A DNA stretch of 64,000 nucleotides from Pseudomonas moraviensis (GTDB lineage Bacteria; Pseudomonadota; Gammaproteobacteria; Pseudomonadales; Pseudomonadaceae): assembly GCF_900105805.1 (NCBI RefSeq), contig NZ_LT629788.1:4572501-4636500 (forward strand), read 5' to 3'. Within the stretch, counting starts at the first letter, position 1, and each line of letters begins with the position of its first letter. The notes under the pieces were generated by a model that was not told the DNA's origin, made no database searches, and saw nothing but the letters and a program-made list of their open reading frames with translations. A program made the position numbers and the translations under genes. Shown in pieces: positions 39,151 through 48,354 of the stretch.

Positions 39151-42024
39151 TCAGCGATAATCATCCACCGGCACACAGGCGCAATACAGATTGCGATCGC
39201 CGTAAACGTTATCCACCCGATTCACTGCCGGCCAGTACTTGTGGGCTCGGGTGTGCGCATCCGGGGTGATGGCCTGTTCGAGGCTGTAGGGCCGCTCCCA
39301 GATTCCAGTGACATCGGCCAGAGTATGCGGCGCACGTTTGAGCGGGTTGTCTTCGGCCGACCAGTTGCCCTTCTGCACCTCGTTGATCTCGGCGCGAATG
39401 CTCAGCATCGCCGCGATGAACCGGTCGAGTTCCGCCTTGGATTCGCTCTCGGTCGGCTCGACCATTAGCGTCCCGGGCACCGGAAAAGACATGGTCGGCG
39501 CGTGGAAACCGTAATCCATCAGACGCTTGGCCACGTCTTCCTCACTGATGCCGGTCTGCGCCTTCAGTGGTCGCAGATCAAGAATGCATTCATGCGCCAC
39601 GCGGCCATTGCGCCCGGTGTAGAGCACCGGAAACGCGCCGGATAGATGCTGCGCCAGATAGTTCGCCGCCAGAATCGCCACCTCGCTGGCATCCGCCAGT
39701 TGCGGACCCATCATGGCGATGTACATCCAACTGATCGGCAAAATGCTCGCACTGCCCCACGGTGCTGCGCTGACTGCGCCGTTCTGCGCCAGTGGCCCGT
39801 CAATCGGCACCACCGGGTGGTTGGCCACGAACGGCGCCAGATGCGCGCGAACGCCGATCGGGCCCATGCCCGGCCCGCCGCCGCCATGGGGTATGCAGAA
39901 GGTCTTGTGCAGGTTCATGTGTGACACGTCGGCGCCGATGTCCGCTGGACGGGCGAGACCAACCTGGGCATTGAGATTGGCGCCATCCATGTACACCTGG
40001 CCGCCGTGCTGGTGAATCACTGCGCAGATTTCGCTGATGCCTTCCTCGTACACGCCATGGGTCGATGGATAGGTCGCCATCAGACACGACAACTTGTTCC
40101 CGGCCTCGGCGGCTTTCAGCTTCAAGTCGTCCAGATCAACGTTGCCCGCCTCATCGCACTCGACAATGACCACGCGCATCCCGGCCATCTGCGCCGAAGC
40201 CGGATTGGTGCCGTGGGCCGACGACGGAATCAGGCAGATCTCCCGCGCGCCCTCGCGCCGGCTCTCGTGATATTTGCGAATTGCCAGCAAGCCTGCGTAC
40301 TCGCCTTGGGCGCCGGAGTTGGGCTGCATGCAGATCGCATCGAAACCGGTAATTGCACACAGCCAACGCTCGAGCTCTTCGATCATCAGCGTGTAACCGG
40401 CGGCCTGCTCTCTCGGCACGAACGGATGCAGATTGGCGAACTGCGGCCAGGTGATCGGGATCATCTCGCTGGTGGCGTTGAGTTTCATCGTGCAGGAGCC
40501 GAGGGGAATCATCGACTGGTTGAGCGCCAGATCCTTGTTTTCCAGTTGTTTGAGGTAACGCAGCATCTCGGTTTCGCTGTGGTGCGCATTGAATACTGGA
40601 TGGCGCAGGTACGGCGTGCTGCGCTGTAGCTCACTTGGAATTCCCGAGGCGATGTCTTCGGCATCCAGCGCGTCGACGCTCAAGCCATGATCGGCACCGA
40701 GCAGCACATCGAACAGTTTCGCCACGGTGTGTTCATCACAGGTCTCGTCCAGACTCAGACCGACGCGGCCGCGACCGAGAATGCGCAGGTTGATCTGCGC
40801 TGCCTGAGCGCTTTCGATGATCGCCGTTTGTGCGCCGCCGACTTCCAGAGTCAGCGTGTCGAAGAACTGGGCGTTGAGCCGTTTGATGCCGTTGCGCTCA
40901 AGTCCAGCCGCGAGGATGCAGGTCAGACGATGCACGCGCTGGGCGATACGCTTCAAGCCCTCGGGGCCGTGATACACCGCATAGCAACTGGCGATATTCG
41001 CCAGCAGCACCTGTGCCGTGCAGATGTTCGAGTTAGCCTTCTCGCGGCGGATATGTTGCTCACGGGTTTGCAGGGCCATGCGCAGCGCGACGTTGCCGCG
41101 AGCATCCTTCGATACGCCGATGATCCGCCCCGGAATCGCCCTCTTGTATTCCTCGCGGCTGGCGAAGAACGCCGCGTGGGGGCCGCCATAACCCATTGGC
41201 ACGCCAAAACGCTGGGACGAACCAAACACCACATCGGCACCCAACTCACCCGGCGGCGTCAGCACCAAAAGGCTGAGCAAGTCGGTGGCAACGCAGGCCA
41301 GGGCGTGCTGCGCGTGCAGGTGATCAATCAGCGGTTTCAGATCGCGGATTTCGCCGTGGGTGTCGGGGTATTGCAGCAACGCGCCGAATACCTCGTGCTG
41401 CGCCAGGTTATCCACCGCGTCGACGATCAGCTCGAAACCGAAACCTTCGGCGCGGGTCTGCACCACGGAGAGGGTTTGCGGATGACAGTTTTCATCGACA
41501 AAAAACACATTGCTCTTCGACTTCGCCACGCGCTTGGCCAGGGCCATGGCTTCGGCGGCTGCGGTGGCCTCATCGAGCAGCGAGGCGTTGGCCAGCTCCA
41601 GGCCAGTGAGGTCGATGGTCAGTTGCTGAAAATTCAGCAGCGCCTCGAGCCGGCCTTGGGCGATCTCTGGTTGGTATGGGGTATACGCGGTGTACCAGCC
41701 GGGATTTTCCAGCACGTTGCGCAAGATCACGGTTGGCGTGACGGTGCCGTGGTAGCCCATGCCGATCAGGCTGGTGAACAGCTGATTCTGCTCGGCATAA
41801 CCGCGCAGTTTCGCCAGCGCAGCTTGCTCGTCGAGGGCCGGCGGCAGATCCAGTGCGCGATTGAAGCGAATGCCCGGCGGCACGGTCTGCTCGATCAGCT
41901 CGGCGCGACTGCCCAGGCCCAGACTGTCGAGCATCGCCTGCTGCTCGGCAGCATCCGGGCCGAGGTGACGGCGCAGAAAGGCTTCGGGATCGCGTAACTG
42001 GCTCAGGGACGGCGACTGGGGCAT
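39151..42024 (-). CDS. gcvP: Glycine dehydrogenase (decarboxylating), P-protein
   Basis: PLP enzyme of 957 residues: decarboxylates glycine and passes the aminomethyl group to lipoyl-GcvH. Both halves of the P-protein are present in one chain: N-terminal FIGIGYHGTVTP-like segment (GMGYHGTVTPTVILRNV) and C-terminal GSCTMKLNATSEM. The PLP lysine lies in MNLHKTFCIPHGGGG at about residue 707. The ATG at 42024 (MPQSPSLSQLRDPEAF) is chosen as the family start, discarding 25 residues. It follows gcvH across a terminator and a REPIN, so it may be transcribed partly on its own. Confidence 0.96.
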   Translation of the reverse strand: MPQSPSLSQLRDPEAFLRRHLGPDAAEQQAMLDSLGLGSRAELIEQTVPPGIRFNRALDLPPALDEQAALAKLRGYAEQNQLFTSLIGMGYHGTVTPTVILRNVLENPGWYTAYTPYQPEIAQGRLEALLNFQQLTIDLTGLELANASLLDEATAAAEAMALAKRVAKSKSNVFFVDENCHPQTLSVVQTRAEGFGFELIVDAVDNLAQHEVFGALLQYPDTHGEIRDLKPLIDHLHAQHALACVATDLLSLLVLTPPGELGADVVFGSSQRFGVPMGYGGPHAAFFASREEYKRAIPGRIIGVSKDARGNVALRMALQTREQHIRREKANSNICTAQVLLANIASCYAVYHGPEGLKRIAQRVHRLTCILAAGLERNGIKRLNAQFFDTLTLEVGGAQTAIIESAQAAQINLRILGRGRVGLSLDETCDEHTVAKLFDVLLGADHGLSVDALDAEDIASGIPSELQRSTPYLRHPVFNAHHSETEMLRYLKQLENKDLALNQSMIPLGSCTMKLNATSEMIPITWPQFANLHPFVPREQAAGYTLMIEELERWLCAITGFDAICMQPNSGAQGEYAGLLAIRKYHESRREGAREICLIPSSAHGTNPASAQMAGMRVVIVECDEAGNVDLDDLKLKAAEAGNKLSCLMATYPSTHGVYEEGISEICAVIHQHGGQVYMDGANLNAQVGLARPADIGADVSHMNLHKTFCIPHGGGGPGMGPIGVRAHLAPFVANHPVVPIDGPLAQNGAVSAAPWGSASILPISWMYIAMMGPQLADASEVAILAANYLAQHLSGAFPVLYTGRNGRVAHECILDLRPLKAQTGISEEDVAKRLMDYGFHAPTMSFPVPGTLMVEPTESESKAELDRFIAAMLSIRAEINEVQKGNWSAEDNPLKRAPHTLADVTGIWERPYSLEQAITPDAHTRAHKYWPAVNRVDNVYGDRNLYCACVPVDDYR

Positions 42025-42120
42025 GACGGGCTCTCCTGGCTGGGGCTTGGCGTCAATCGACACGGTCAAACCAGCATAGCAGCCTGCGTGACAACCCATT
42101 TTCTGGACACCGCATCCCCT

Positions 42121-42209
42121 TGTAGGAGTGAGCCTGCTCGCGATAGCGGTGGGTCAGCCACCGAAAATGAACTGACAGACCGCTATCGCGAGCAGGCTCA
42201 CTCCTACAG
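42121..42209. repeat. REPIN of the GTAGGAGTGAGCCTGCTCGCGA type, copy 7
   Basis: Inverted arms tgtaggagtgagcctgctcg / cgagcaggctcactcctaca with inner gatagcggt / accgctatc, between gcvP and gcvH. Confidence 0.92.
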
Positions 42210-42226
42210 TGGATTTGTATCGGACA

Positions 42227-42256
42227 TAAAAAAGCCCCGACGAATCGGGGCTTTGG
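42227..42256 (-). terminator. Hairpin terminator after gcvH
   Basis: Leftward stem AAAGCCCCGA / TCGGGGCTTT with a 4-base loop followed by a T run on the leftward strand. Confidence 0.85.
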
Positions 42257-42270
42257 GTCATGCCGGCAGG

Positions 42271-42654
42271 TTACTCGCCGATGGCAGCCTTGTAAGCCGC
42301 CGCATCCAGCAGCTTGTCCAGCTCGGCCTTGTCGCTTGGCTTGAGCTTGAAGATCCACGCGCCGTACGGGTCGGAGTTCAGCAGCTCGGGCGAGCCACTC
42401 AGCTCTTCGTTGATCGCGATGACTTCGCCGCTGACCGGGGCGTAGATGTCGGAGGCGGCTTTTACCGACTCGACCACGCCGGATTGGTCACCGGCGGCGA
42501 ACACCTTGCCGACTTCGGTCAGCTCGACGAACACCACGTCGCCCAGCGCTTCCTGCGCGTGATCGCTGATGCCCACGGTGACGGTGCCGTCAGCTTCCAG
42601 ACGCGCCCATTCATGACTTTCGGCAAAACGCAGTTCGGCAGGGATATCGCTCAT
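42271..42654 (-). CDS. gcvH: Glycine cleavage system H protein
   Basis: Lipoyl carrier protein of 127 residues that shuttles the aminomethyl group between GcvP, GcvT and the dihydrolipoyl dehydrogenase. The lipoylated lysine is in VVESVKAASDIYAPVSG at residue 65; ESHEWARLE near the N-terminus and FVELTEVG are typical. Cytosolic. It is 47 bases downstream of gcvT in the same operon. Confidence 0.96.
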   Translation of the reverse strand: MSDIPAELRFAESHEWARLEADGTVTVGISDHAQEALGDVVFVELTEVGKVFAAGDQSGVVESVKAASDIYAPVSGEVIAINEELSGSPELLNSDPYGAWIFKLKPSDKAELDKLLDAAAYKAAIGE

Positions 42655-42701
42655 CTTCGGTTCCTCGGAAATTGGTCAGCGGTCATGCCCGCCAGAAAAG
42701 G

Positions 42702-43784
42702 TTAGATCAAGGTTTTGCCATGGCGTACGAAGGTCGGTTTGACCACTCGTACCGGGTACCACTTGCCACGGATTTCCACTTCGGCGCGGTCGGCAGTTGC
42801 CATCGGCACACGCGCCAGGGCAATCGATTTGCTCAGCGTAGGAGAGAAACTACCACTGGTGATCTCCCCTTCGCCAACATCGGCGATGCGAACCACTTGG
42901 TGAGCGCGCAGAACCCCGCGTTCTTCGAGCACCAGACCGACCAGTTTGTGCGCCACGCCGGCGGCTTTTTCCGCCTCCAGCGCCGCGCGGCCGATGAACT
43001 GACGCGAGGCCGGTTCCCAGGCGATGCTCCAGGCCATGTTCGAGGCCAGCGGCGAAACGTCCTGGTGGATGTCCTGACCGTAGAGGTTCATCCCGGCCTC
43101 GACGCGCAAGGTGTCGCGGGCGCCGAGGCCGATCGGCGAAATGCCGGCGCCGACCAGGTCGTTGAAAAAACCCGGCGCCTGATTCGCCGGCAGGCAGATC
43201 TCCAGACCATCCTCGCCGGTGTAACCGGTGCGCGCGATGAACCAGTCGCCGTCGATGGCGCCTTCGAAAGGTTTGAGTTGCTGGATCAGCGTGGCGCGGG
43301 ACTGAGTCACCAGTTCGGCGATCTTGTGCCGGGCCTGCGGGCCCTGGATGGCAAGCATCGCCAGCTCGGAGCGCTCGTGCAGTTGCACGTCGTAAGCGCC
43401 GAGCTGGGCGTTCATCCAGGCCAGATCCTGATCGCGGGTAGAGGCGTTGAACACCAGCCGGTAAGCGTCGTCGAGGCGGTAGACGATCATGTCGTCGACG
43501 ATGCCGCCACGCTCGTTGAGCATGGTGCTGTACAACGCCCGGCCGGGATGCTGCAGGCGCTCGACATCATTGGCCAGCAGATGCTGGAGCCAGGCCTTGG
43601 CCTGGGCACCGGTGACATCGATCACGGTCATGTGGGAAACATCGAACACCCCGCAATCGCGGCGCACTTCGTGGTGCTCCTCGACCTGCGAGCCGTAATG
43701 CAGTGGCATGTCCCAACCGCCAAAATCGACCATCTTCGCGCCGAGCGCGAGGTGCAGGTCATACAGAGGCGTACGCTGTCCCAT
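42702..43784 (-). CDS. gcvT: Glycine cleavage system T protein (aminomethyltransferase)
   Basis: Folate-dependent aminomethyltransferase of 360 residues that releases ammonia from aminomethyl-lipoyl-GcvH and forms 5,10-methylene-THF. Recognised by FGGWDMPLHYGSQVEEHHEVR, the catalytic region FDVSHMTVIDV, GGIVDDMIVYR and YTGEDGLEICL. It is the first gene of the operon gcvT-gcvH-gcvP. A hairpin-rich 5' leader (43830-43864) precedes it; GGAGAAA ahead of the ATG is a good ribosome-binding site. Confidence 0.96.
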   Translation of the reverse strand: MGQRTPLYDLHLALGAKMVDFGGWDMPLHYGSQVEEHHEVRRDCGVFDVSHMTVIDVTGAQAKAWLQHLLANDVERLQHPGRALYSTMLNERGGIVDDMIVYRLDDAYRLVFNASTRDQDLAWMNAQLGAYDVQLHERSELAMLAIQGPQARHKIAELVTQSRATLIQQLKPFEGAIDGDWFIARTGYTGEDGLEICLPANQAPGFFNDLVGAGISPIGLGARDTLRVEAGMNLYGQDIHQDVSPLASNMAWSIAWEPASRQFIGRAALEAEKAAGVAHKLVGLVLEERGVLRAHQVVRIADVGEGEITSGSFSPTLSKSIALARVPMATADRAEVEIRGKWYPVRVVKPTFVRHGKTLI

Positions 43785-43829
43785 GGGTTTCTCCTTCCGG
43801 GCGTGGCGAGGGTGCGGACCGCCGCTATA

Positions 43830-43864
43830 CGGCTGAAAGCCTTGATGGATAAGGCTTGCAGCCG
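43830..43864 (-). promoter_or_regulatory. Leader hairpin upstream of gcvT
   Basis: On the leftward strand CGGCTGCAAGCCTT and AAGGCTTTCAGCCG form a long near-perfect stem with a 7-base loop (ATCCATC), about 46 bases before the gcvT start. It could modulate translation or mRNA stability. It does not show the conserved core of the glycine riboswitch. Confidence 0.5.
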
Positions 43865-43939
43865 ATTCCAGCGCACGGGTCTGTCAGACGAACCGCACCG
43901 AATGCCGCGCATTGTAGCCGCATGATGTAGGACTCACTA

Positions 43940-45556
43940 CTAAGTGTTTCGGTGCGCTGAGCGTCGAATCAATCCGATCACTGGCAATAGACCAACCAGC
44001 ACCAGGGTCAATGCCGGCAATGAGGCGCGCGCCCATTCGCCTTCGCTGGTCATTTCAAAGATGCGCACCGCCAGCGTGTCCCAGCCAAACGGGCGCATCA
44101 GCAGGGTCGCGGGCATTTCCTTGAGCACATCGACGAACACCAGCAACGCGGCGCTCAGCGTGCCGGGCAGCAACAGCGGCAGATACACTTTGAAAAACAG
44201 TCGCGGCCCACTGACACCCAGGCTACGTGCTGCTTCGGGCAAAGATGGCCGTATACGCGCCAGACTGCTTTCCAGCGGCCCGTAAGCGACGGCGATAAAA
44301 CGCACCAGATAAGCCATGAGCAAAGCGGCGAAGCTGCCGAGCAACAGTGGTTTGCCGGCACCGCCGAGCCACGCGGAGAGCGGAATCACCAGTTCCCGAT
44401 CCAGATAACTGAAAGCGAGCATGATCGACACCGCCAGCACCGAACCGGGCAACGCGTAGCCGAGATTGGCCAGGCCGACGCCGGAGTTTATCGTTGGGGT
44501 CGGCGCCAGACGCCGGGCGAACGCCAGCAACAACGCAACGCTGACGGTAATCAGCGCCGCCATCGCGCCCAGATACAGCGTGTGCAGGATCAGCCCGGCG
44601 TAGCGCTCGTCCAGATCGAAGCGCCCGCGCTGCCAGAACCACACGATCAGTTGCAGCACCGGAATGACGAAGGCGCAGGCGAACACCAATCCACACCAGC
44701 CCGTCGCCGCGAATGCCTTGATTCCCCGCAGGTGATACAGCGCTTTCACCCGTGGCCGCTCATTACTTGCCCGGTTCGCCCCGCGTGCCCGGCGTTCGCC
44801 GTACAGCACCAGCATTACCACCAACAGCAACAGACTCGCCAATTGCGCGGCGCTGGGCAGGCTGAAGAAGCCGTACCAGGTTTTGTAGATGGCGGTGGTG
44901 AAGGTGTCGAAATTGAACACCGATACCGCGCCGAAATCGGCCAGGGTTTCCATCAGCGCCAGCGCCACGCCGGCACCAATCGCCGGACGCGCCATCGGCA
45001 ACGCGACCCGCCAGAACGCCTGCCACGGCGATTGCCCGAGCACCCGCGCCGCCTCCATCAAGCCTTTGCCCTGGGCCAGAAACGCGGTGCGCGCCAGCAG
45101 GTAAACGTAGGGATAAAACACCAGCACCAGCACTACAATTACCCCGCCGGTGGAGCGCACCCGGGGCAGGCGCAGGCCCGTGCCGAACCATTCGCGCAAC
45201 AGGCTCTGCACCGGGCCGGCGAAATCCAGCAGGCCGACGAAAACGAACGCCAGTACATACGCTGGAATGGCAAAGGGCAGCATCAGCGCCCAGTCGAGCC
45301 AGCGCCGACCGGGAAATTCGCAAAGACTGGTCAGCCAGGCCAGGCTGACGCCGAGCAGCGTCACGCCGACACCGACGCCGAGGATCAGCGTCACGGTATT
45401 GCCGAGCAGACGCGGCATCTGGGTTTCCCACAGGTGCGACCAGATCTGCTGATCGATGGTCTGCCACGACAGCAGCAACACGCTCAGCGGCAACAGCACC
45501 AGCGCAGCGATGGCGAAGACGATGGGGTACCAGCGGCGTTGGGCGGGGTGGGCCAC
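43940..45556 (-). CDS. Ferric iron ABC transporter permease (FbpB/SfuB-like)
   Basis: Inner-membrane permease of 538 residues with about twelve predicted helices in two homologous halves; each half has an EAA loop (GLMEAARVLGQSPWQAFWRVALP and LPEAARSLGVSGPRLFFKVYLP). This fused-dimer layout is typical of Fe(III) transporters such as FbpB/HitB. It lies downstream of the ferric-binding protein gene; no ATPase (FbpC) is adjacent. The start is GTG at 45556 (MAHPAQRRWYPIVF), the family start, though its ribosome-binding site is weak. A 243-base palindromic repeat region separates it from the binding protein. Confidence 0.92.
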   Translation of the reverse strand: MAHPAQRRWYPIVFAIAALVLLPLSVLLLSWQTIDQQIWSHLWETQMPRLLGNTVTLILGVGVGVTLLGVSLAWLTSLCEFPGRRWLDWALMLPFAIPAYVLAFVFVGLLDFAGPVQSLLREWFGTGLRLPRVRSTGGVIVVLVLVFYPYVYLLARTAFLAQGKGLMEAARVLGQSPWQAFWRVALPMARPAIGAGVALALMETLADFGAVSVFNFDTFTTAIYKTWYGFFSLPSAAQLASLLLLVVMLVLYGERRARGANRASNERPRVKALYHLRGIKAFAATGWCGLVFACAFVIPVLQLIVWFWQRGRFDLDERYAGLILHTLYLGAMAALITVSVALLLAFARRLAPTPTINSGVGLANLGYALPGSVLAVSIMLAFSYLDRELVIPLSAWLGGAGKPLLLGSFAALLMAYLVRFIAVAYGPLESSLARIRPSLPEAARSLGVSGPRLFFKVYLPLLLPGTLSAALLVFVDVLKEMPATLLMRPFGWDTLAVRIFEMTSEGEWARASLPALTLVLVGLLPVIGLIRRSAHRNT

Positions 45557-45616
45557 TTTTGGGTCTCTGGAGGTATTGGCGTGGTCTTGGATTGCGTATT
45601 CCAGGTTGAGAGTGCT

Positions 45617-45765
45617 GCCCTCACCCTGGCCCTCTCCCGGAGGGAGAGGGGACTGACCGCGTCGCTTGTACGTATTATGCCGATCTGAGGTAGCAAGCCG
45701 AACTCAGGTTCGAATCCAACACAAATCGGCTCCCTCTCCCCCCGGGAGAGGGCTGGGGTGAGGGC
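45617..45765. repeat. Long palindromic repeat with CCCTCACCC/GGGTGAGGG ends, copy 3
   Basis: About 149 bp with the same terminal arms as the copies at 2683 and 9100 (gccctcaccctggccctctc ... gagagggctggggtgagggc) but an unrelated interior (gactgaccgcgtcgcttgta ... ). It lies between the iron-binding protein and permease genes. Confidence 0.75.
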
Positions 45766-45800
45766 AGCGATCTAAAGTAAACGGTGTTATCGGAACAGAC

Positions 45801-46805
45801 TCAATTCCACCCCGCCCGATCCATCATCCGGATCGCTTCGGCCTGGCGTTTGCCCGCGACCTCGACCGGCAAGGTATCGGCCACGAACTTGCCCCACGCC
45901 GCGACTTCTTCCGAGGGCGCCACCGCCGGGTTGGCCGGGAACTCCTGGTTCACGTCAGCGAAAATCTTCTGCGCCTCAGGCGTGGTCATCCATTCAACCA
46001 AAGCCTTGGCCGCTTCCGGGTGCGGCGCGTGTAGGGTCAGGCCGATGCCCGAAAGATTCACATGCACACCGCGATCGGCCTGATTGGGCCAGAACAGCTT
46101 CACCGGCAATTCCGGCTTCTGCTTGTGCAGGCGACCGTAGTAATAAGTGTTGACGATGCCGACGTCACACTGCCCGGCGTTGATCGCTTCCAGCACCGCA
46201 ACGTCATCGGAGAACACGTCAGTGGACAGGTTGTTGACCCAGCCCTTGAGGATTTTCTCGGTCTTCTCGGCGCCGTGGACTTCGATCATGGTCGCGGTAA
46301 GCGACTGGTTGTAGACCTTCTTCGCCGTGCGCAGGCACAAGCGACCTTCCCAGTTCTTGTCGGCCAGCGCTTCGTAGGTGGTCAGTTCGCCCGGTTTCAC
46401 CCGCTCGGTGGAATAGGCGATGGTCCGGGCGCGCAGGCTCAGGCCGGTCCAGGCGTGAGTGGAGGAGCGATATTGCGGCGGAATGTTGGTGTCGATGGTT
46501 TTCGAGGTGAACGGCTGCAGAATGCCCATCTGCTCGGCCTGCCAGAGGTTGCCGGCATCGACAGTGAGCAGCAGGTCGGCGGTGGCGTTTTCACCTTCGG
46601 CCTTGATGCGCTGCATCAGCGGCGCTTCCTTGTCGGTAATGAACTTGATCTTCACCCCGGTCTTGGCGGTGTAGGCATCGAATACCGGCTTGATCAGCTC
46701 ATCGATACGCGACGAGTAGACCACCACCTCATCGGCAGCCTGGGCAGTGGTGCTGCCGATCAGGGTCAGGGCCAGTGCGGTCAGAAGACGCTTGGGTGCC
46801 AACAT
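45801..46805 (-). CDS. Ferric iron-binding periplasmic protein (FbpA-like)
   Basis: Periplasmic binding protein of 334 residues: signal peptide (LLTALALTLIGSTTAQA), then VVVYSSRIDELIKPVFDAYT, typical of class F ferric-binding proteins, and the iron-ligating tyrosine pair in GIVNTYYYGRLH. KIKFITDKEAPLMQRIKAEG is also characteristic. Iron reaches the permease encoded next. The partner ATPase is missing here, so the pair must use one from another locus. Upstream there is a short spacer with a REPIN. Confidence 0.93.
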   Translation of the reverse strand: MLAPKRLLTALALTLIGSTTAQAADEVVVYSSRIDELIKPVFDAYTAKTGVKIKFITDKEAPLMQRIKAEGENATADLLLTVDAGNLWQAEQMGILQPFTSKTIDTNIPPQYRSSTHAWTGLSLRARTIAYSTERVKPGELTTYEALADKNWEGRLCLRTAKKVYNQSLTATMIEVHGAEKTEKILKGWVNNLSTDVFSDDVAVLEAINAGQCDVGIVNTYYYGRLHKQKPELPVKLFWPNQADRGVHVNLSGIGLTLHAPHPEAAKALVEWMTTPEAQKIFADVNQEFPANPAVAPSEEVAAWGKFVADTLPVEVAGKRQAEAIRMMDRAGWN

Positions 46806-46937
46806 GGGAGTGGTCTCTCGGTCGGAAAATGTGGGCCAAATGATAAGGACTCACATTTACCACCACAATCGAACACTGGGTGAAGGCGTTACCAGATGTT
46901 GCACAGTCCGAATGCTGTGGTTGAATCGACTGGCGCC

Positions 46938-47002
46938 ATCGCGAGCAGGCTCACTCCTACAATTGGCATGCGTTCCCCTGTAGGAGTGAGCCTGCTCGCG
47001 AT
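46938..47002. repeat. REPIN of the GTAGGAGTGAGCCTGCTCGCGA type, copy 8
   Basis: Inverted arms atcgcgagcaggctcactcc / ggagtgagcctgctcgcgat with a ~19-base spacer, between the iron-binding protein gene and ubiI. The 222-base spacer also includes the iron gene's promoter region. Confidence 0.9.
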
Positions 47003-47027
47003 GAGGCCATTAAATTCAATGCACATC

Positions 47028-48251
47028 TCAGGGCTTGGCGAGCGCTGGAAGATCCCCGGTCAACCCCAGCGCCTCGCGCACAAACAACGCCTTGGCCTCG
47101 GGCATCTGCTCGACCAGTTTCAGCCCGGTATTGCGCAGCCAGCGCAGCGGCAGCGGATCGGCCTGGAACAAGCGCTCAAAGCCTTCCATCGCCGCCATCA
47201 GCGCCAGGTTATGCGGCATGCGCCGACGCTCGTAGCGGCTCAGCACTTTCACGTCCGCCAATCGCTCGCCGCGCTCATGCGCTTGCTGCAACACTTGCGC
47301 CAGTACCGCTGCATCGAGGAAACCGAGATTCACGCCCTGCCCCGCCAATGGGTGAATGGTATGTGCCGCGTCACCGATCAAGGCCAGGCCTTCCGCGACG
47401 TAGCGCTTGGCATGGCGCTGACGCAGCGGCACGCACAGACGCGGATCGGCGCTGATCACTTCACCGAGGCGTCCCTCAAAGGCTCGCTCCAGTTCGGCGC
47501 AAAACCCAGCGTCGTCCAGAGCCATCAAGCGCTCGGCTTCACTTGGCGTGGTCGACCAGACGATCGAGCACCAGTCCTGCTGGCCATCGCGTTCCAGCGG
47601 CAGAAACGCCAACGGCCCGTGATCGGTAAAGCGCTGCCACGCGGTTTTGCGGTGCGGCTGGCTGCAGCGCACGCTGGTGACGATGGCGTGATGCAGGTAA
47701 TCCCACTCGCGAGTGGCCACGCCGGTGAGACGGCGCACTGCAGAATTGGCGCCATCCGCCGCGATCACCAGCGGCGCGCGCAGGGTGCGGCCGTCAGCCA
47801 GGGTCAGCAGCCAGTCATCGCCGGAGCGACGCATCTGCTCCAGCCGCGCATTGGCGAGCAGGCCCAGATCGCAGTTGTGCAAACGTTCGAGCAGGGCGTC
47901 CTGGACCACGCGGTTTTCAACGATGTGGCCGAGCACATCGGCATGCACGCTGCTCGCCGAGAAATGAATCTGCCCGGTGCCGCTGCCGTCCCAGACGTGC
48001 ATGTCGGTGTACGGACTGCTGCGCCGTTGGGCGATGCCATCCCACACGTCGAGGCGTTCGAGGATGCGCTGGCTCGCCGCCGACAACGCACTGACCCGCG
48101 GTTCAAACGCCGCTTCGGCATCGAACGGCTTCACGCTCAACGGACTGCCATCGAGCAGCAGCACTTCCAGGCCGCTGTCCTGTAGCGCCAGCGCCAAGGC
48201 GCTGCCGACCATTCCGGCTCCGACAATCAGCAGATCTGCGCGCATTTCCAT
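47028..48251 (-). CDS. ubiI: FAD-dependent ubiquinone-biosynthesis hydroxylase (UbiI-like)
   Basis: Aromatic-ring monooxygenase of 407 residues in the UbiH/UbiF/VisC family, expected to hydroxylate an octaprenylphenol intermediate (C5 hydroxylation). FAD-binding GAGMVGSALALAL near residue 11, the DG motif VIAADGANSAVRR and GDAAHTIHPLAGQGVNLG. Assignment as UbiI is from locus order (next to ubiH and pepP); UbiF/UbiM-like roles are possible. Peripheral inner-membrane complex. The start may also be the ATG at 48245. Confidence 0.85.
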   Translation of the reverse strand: MEMRADLLIVGAGMVGSALALALQDSGLEVLLLDGSPLSVKPFDAEAAFEPRVSALSAASQRILERLDVWDGIAQRRSSPYTDMHVWDGSGTGQIHFSASSVHADVLGHIVENRVVQDALLERLHNCDLGLLANARLEQMRRSGDDWLLTLADGRTLRAPLVIAADGANSAVRRLTGVATREWDYLHHAIVTSVRCSQPHRKTAWQRFTDHGPLAFLPLERDGQQDWCSIVWSTTPSEAERLMALDDAGFCAELERAFEGRLGEVISADPRLCVPLRQRHAKRYVAEGLALIGDAAHTIHPLAGQGVNLGFLDAAVLAQVLQQAHERGERLADVKVLSRYERRRMPHNLALMAAMEGFERLFQADPLPLRWLRNTGLKLVEQMPEAKALFVREALGLTGDLPALAKP

Positions 48252-48354
48252 GCTTTAGGCCTGTCTCGCTTGCGGCTTGCGCCGCACGTAATGGGTTTTA
48301 CCGAGCGCGCCAGTGGGCGGCGCGATCCTGAAAATGAAAGTGCCGGGCAGCCAC

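Noticed and set aside
43785..43939. Possible glycine riboswitch before gcvT
   Set aside because: The 155-base leader has a strong hairpin but none of the conserved glycine aptamer core that I would expect; only the hairpin is reported.
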